Positions 13,106-15,008 of a stretch of 15,008 nucleotides of DNA are shown piece by piece. The DNA comes from Bacillota bacterium (lineage in GTDB: Bacteria; Bacillota; Clostridia; Lachnospirales; Lachnospiraceae), in assembly GCA_023415475.1 (NCBI GenBank), contig JAEZKL010000052.1, positions 1-15,008 on the forward strand, given 5' to 3'. The notes beneath the pieces were generated by a model that searched no databases, was not told where the DNA came from, and saw nothing but the letters and a program-made list of their open reading frames with translations. The position numbers and the translations under genes are program-made. Each line of letters opens with the position of its first letter. The first letter of the stretch is position 1.

Positions 13106-14106
13106 CAAAATTCTCCTTTGGAAGAAACCGTTTCGGTTGGAACCGTAACTTCCTCTATGATTTCACGGCAGATTCGTGCCGCCTCGTGATCTCTGATTAC
13201 TCCGGCAAAGCTCATACGGTGTTCTAATATGGAGCCTGCCAGGTCCTTGACGTCCTCCGGAATAACATAGATTCTGCCGGCTGTTGCGGCCATCAGCTGT
13301 GCCGCCTGATACAAAGAAATAGCAGCTCTCGTCGAGGCTCCTAACAGGATACGTCGGTCATTACGGGTCTTTTCAATAATGTCCATGATATAATGCTTTA
13401 CAGGCTCACTCACCTCTATCTGATGGTAGTTCTCCTGTAAAGTGATGGTTTCCTCTGCTGAGACAACTTGCCCAATCCGCTCAAGGAGATTCAAGGAGGA
13501 TTCCCTGGTCAGAACGGACAACTCCTCTTCTCTTAGCATATAGCCCAGGGACAGCTTCATCATAAACCGGTCCTTCTGAGCCTCCGACAAAGGGAAGGTC
13601 CCTCCGGATTCCAGCGGATTCTGTGTCGCCATTACCATGAATGGTCTGGACATAGGATAGGTAGTGCCATCTACAGTAATCTGATCTTCAGCCATCGCCT
13701 CGAGAAGGCTGGACTGGGTTCTAGGTGTAGCCCGGTTAATCTCATCCGCCAGTACCATCTGGGCGAACAGGGGACCGGGTCGGAATTCGAATTCACCCTT
13801 CTTCTGGTTATAGAAATTAATTCCGGTTAAATCAGAAGGCATAATATCCGGGGTGAATTGAATCCTCTTATAGCTTCCTCCCACGGATTTGGAAAATGCC
13901 CGAAACAGCATAGTCTTACCGGTACCCGGAACATCCTCCAAAAGAACATGACCTCCTGCCAGATATGCAATGACAATTTTTCGGATACATTCATCCTTTC
14001 CTACAATTACTTTAGAACAATTAACACGGATCTTCTCATAATATTCCTCGTATTGTTTTACATTCATTGTCTCTACTCTCGTTTCTTTATTTTTATTATT
14101 AGGCAT
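13105..14106 (-). CDS. MoxR-family AAA+ ATPase
   Basis: A 333-residue protein of the usual MoxR length. It has the Walker A loop LLEDVPGTGKTML (about 55-67), Walker B MVLADEINRA (117-126), sensor 1 region VMATQNPLESGGTFPLSEAQ (158-177) with the following arginine in QKDRF, and a C-terminal lid containing the sensor 2 stretch LLGASTRAAI. MoxR proteins are chaperone-like ATPases that remodel or activate partner complexes, typically encoded beside DUF58/von Willebrand-type proteins, as here. The start at 14106 has a weak AGGT site; ATG 14067 (residue 14) is an alternative with no better site. The stop overlaps the DUF58 start by one base, indicating coupling. It is the first gene of the operon. 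The client is unknown, though cell-envelope or stress roles are common. Confidence 0.93.
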   Translation of the reverse strand: MPNNKNKETRVETMNVKQYEEYYEKIRVNCSKVIVGKDECIRKIVIAYLAGGHVLLEDVPGTGKTMLFRAFSKSVGGSYKRIQFTPDIMPSDLTGINFYNQKKGEFEFRPGPLFAQMVLADEINRATPRTQSSLLEAMAEDQITVDGTTYPMSRPFMVMATQNPLESGGTFPLSEAQKDRFMMKLSLGYMLREEELSVLTRESSLNLLERIGQVVSAEETITLQENYHQIEVSEPVKHYIMDIIEKTRNDRRILLGASTRAAISLYQAAQLMAATAGRIYVIPEDVKDLAGSILEHRMSFAGVIRDHEAARICREIIEEVTVPTETVSSKGEF

Positions 14107-14141
14107 TATTTACCTGTTTTCTATTTATGCAATGATTTGAT

Positions 14142-14192
14142 TACTTAATTAGATTATCATATCTTGTCAAGCTAAGCTATGTTTTTATTATA
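14142..14192 (-). promoter_or_regulatory. Possible MoxR operon promoter elements
   Basis: A perfect TTGACA (minus strand, 14165-14170) is followed at 17 nt only by the poor TAAGTA. A perfect TATAAT (14187-14192) further upstream lacks a good -35 box. One of these probably starts the MoxR operon, but neither is convincing as a pair. Confidence 0.3.
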
Positions 14193-14196
14193 ATGC

Positions 14197-14312
14197 TTAA
14201 TCAACTGCCTTTTTGCTTCGAAAATCGCGTATAAGGATTACTGATTTTATGATGCCGATTGTCAAAAGCACAATACACGCAAAAAGCGAAAAGTATCCTA
14301 TATCCGGTATAT
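14197..14312 (-). pseudogene. C-terminal remnant of a membrane protein, cut by an IS scar
   Basis: Read on the minus strand, the frame ending at the TAA of 14197-14199 encodes about 38 residues. They begin YIPDIGYFSLFACIVLL, continue TIGIIKSVILIRD, and end FRSKKAVD. This is one membrane helix followed by a positively charged tail, a typical C-terminus of an integral membrane protein. There is no start codon with a ribosome binding site. The frame runs straight into IS3-type sequence near 14315, and the rest of the gene is not visible in the window. I infer that it once preceded the MoxR gene on the same strand and was truncated by the insertion or a later deletion. A chance hydrophobic frame cannot be excluded. 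Confidence 0.45.
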
Positions 14313-14314
14313 AA

Positions 14315-14893
14315 AACAAGAAGAAAGTACAAAGGATTATACAAAAACTAAATCTTCAAGTTACTTCATTTACAAGGAAAAGCCGTAGATATAGTTCTTA
14401 TAAAGGCAAAGTCGGAACTGTTGCACCGAACAGGATTAAAAGGCGTCTTAATACTCACATTCCTCATCAAAAGATTACAACTGATACTACTGAATTCAAA
14501 TACTATGAGGTGGATTCTAAGGGGCATATGACAATGCAGAAACTGTACCTAGATCCTTTTATGGATATATGCAACGGTGAAATTCTAAGCTATGGTATTG
14601 ATAAGAGACCTTCTGCTTCCAGCGTAATGAATGCCTTAGAAGAAGCTATTAAAATAACATCTGATTGCCCATACCGAAGAACGTTTCACTCTGATCAAGG
14701 TTGGGCTTACCAGATGAAGTCATACACACATCGTCTTAAAGAAGCGCAAATTTTTCAAAGTATGTCTCGAAAGGGTAACTGCCTCGACAATTCTGTAATG
14801 GAAAACTTCTTTGGACTCTTAAAACAAGAAATATACTATGGAGTTGTTTTTTACAGTTATGTGGAATTGAAGTCTGAGATTGATAACGTATAA
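14315..14893 (+). pseudogene. IS3/IS150-type transposase OrfB, truncated at both ends
   Basis: The frame can be followed from about 14315 (NKKKVQRIIQKLNLQVTSF) through SRRYSSYKGKVGTVAPNRIK into the integrase core. The three acidic catalytic residues are visible: Asp in KITTDTTEF, Asp in HSDQGWAY, and Glu in CLDNSVMENFFGLLKQE. An ATG at 14510 would open a 127-residue product lacking the first catalytic Asp, so it is not a real gene start. Upstream of 14315 the frame meets a stop, and the N-terminal part of OrfB is missing. The C-terminus stops early at SEIDNV, roughly 35-50 residues short of a normal OrfB, which usually continues into a YYN.R motif and a conserved SPVQ segment. The remnant cannot be active by itself. 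Confidence 0.88.
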
Positions 14894-14929
14894 TTAATTT
14901 CGCAAATTCAATTTAACAAAAAATGGACA
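14315..14929 (+). mobile_element. Truncated IS3-family (IS150-like) element
   Basis: Only part of the orfB transposase remains, from about its first third onward. No orfA and no left terminal repeat can be seen, because the recognisable sequence begins abruptly at the edge of the membrane-protein remnant. The right boundary is estimated at the TGGACA of 14924-14929, since IS3-family ends finish in CA; this is a guess without a second copy or target duplication to compare. The element is on the opposite strand to most genes of the window. Confidence 0.75.
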
Positions 14930-14953
14930 TGTTCCATAGCCGTTTGGTAAAAT
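14924..14953 (+). promoter_or_regulatory. Possible outward promoter at the IS right end
   Basis: TGGACA (14924-14929), 18 nt, then TAAAAT (14948-14953), both one base from consensus. The -35 box would be the end of the IS remnant and the -10 box would be outside it. It would drive the plus-strand gene beginning at 14994. Confidence 0.4.
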
Positions 14954-14993
14954 AAAGTTACCACACAAAATCTTCCAAAGGAGGCTATGAAAC

Positions 14994-15008
14994 ATGTCTG
15001 ATAACATT
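14994..15008 (+). CDS. Start of a plus-strand gene (partial, runs off the right edge)
   Basis: ATG at 14994 gives MSDNI and then the window ends. The start is supported by a strong AAAGGAGG at 14977-14984 with 9 nt spacing. The nearby ATG at 14987 meets a stop after four codons. A 17-bp imperfect inverted repeat (14925-14941 with 14983-14999) brackets the promoter and start region. Five residues are too few to name a product. Confidence 0.55.

Noticed and set aside
14510..14893. 127-residue intact protein
   Set aside because: The frame continues upstream of the ATG with clear transposase sequence, including the first catalytic aspartate, so this is an internal Met of a truncated OrfB.

Overview
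The window looks like chromosomal DNA of a low-to-moderate GC anaerobic Firmicute, most likely a Clostridia/Lachnospiraceae-type organism. The reasons are the gene order gdpP-rplI-dnaB, strong AGGAGG-type ribosome binding sites, TTGACA/TATAAT-type promoters, oxygen-defence genes of the AhpC/AhpF type and an IS150-like transposase scar. This assignment is inferred from gene content and protein style; no search was run. Almost every gene lies on the minus strand, so the operons read from right to left.

Layout from left to right. (1) Positions 1-56 hold the first codons of a minus-strand gene resembling a MerR-type regulator, with its promoter. (2) 281-1552 is an MFS efflux-type transporter with a sigma-A promoter and a 9-5-9 inverted repeat over its -35 box. 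(3) 1857-5903 is the housekeeping operon gdpP (c-di-AMP phosphodiesterase), rplI (ribosomal protein L9) and dnaB (replicative helicase), ending in a very long hairpin terminator. (4) 6287-7903 is a two-gene unit: a HAD-family hydrolase followed by a secreted transglutaminase-like protein. (5) 8271-10494 is the peroxide-detoxification pair ahpC-ahpF, with a perfect 17-1-17 palindrome over the ahpC promoter that contains a PerR-box-like core. (6) 10774-14106 is a tightly coupled MoxR ATPase - DUF58 - multi-spanning DUF4129-like membrane protein operon. (7) 14197-15008 is a scar: the C-terminal remnant of a membrane protein on the minus strand, a both-ends-truncated IS3/IS150-type orfB on the plus strand, and the first codons of a further plus-strand gene with a strong ribosome binding site.

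How the genes work together. GdpP, L9 and DnaB form the conserved signalling/translation/replication operon of Firmicutes. AhpF passes electrons from NAD(P)H to AhpC, which reduces peroxides. MoxR, DUF58 and the DUF4129-like protein are expected to form a membrane-associated chaperone-like assembly. Its usual transglutaminase (TgpA-type) partner is not in that operon, while a separate secreted transglutaminase lies about 3.6 kb beyond the operon's 3' end.

The least ordinary content is in the intergenic DNA. Four of the spacers between 1.6 and 8.1 kb carry multi-stem palindromic elements. One is a three-way-junction-like fold inside the gdpP-rplI spacer. Another is a 230-bp nested, tandemly duplicated element in front of gdpP. 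I saw no CRISPR array, tRNA, rRNA, prophage or recognisable defence system. I do not claim a new gene system; the repeat elements and the promoter-overlapping palindromes are the best candidates for something undescribed.
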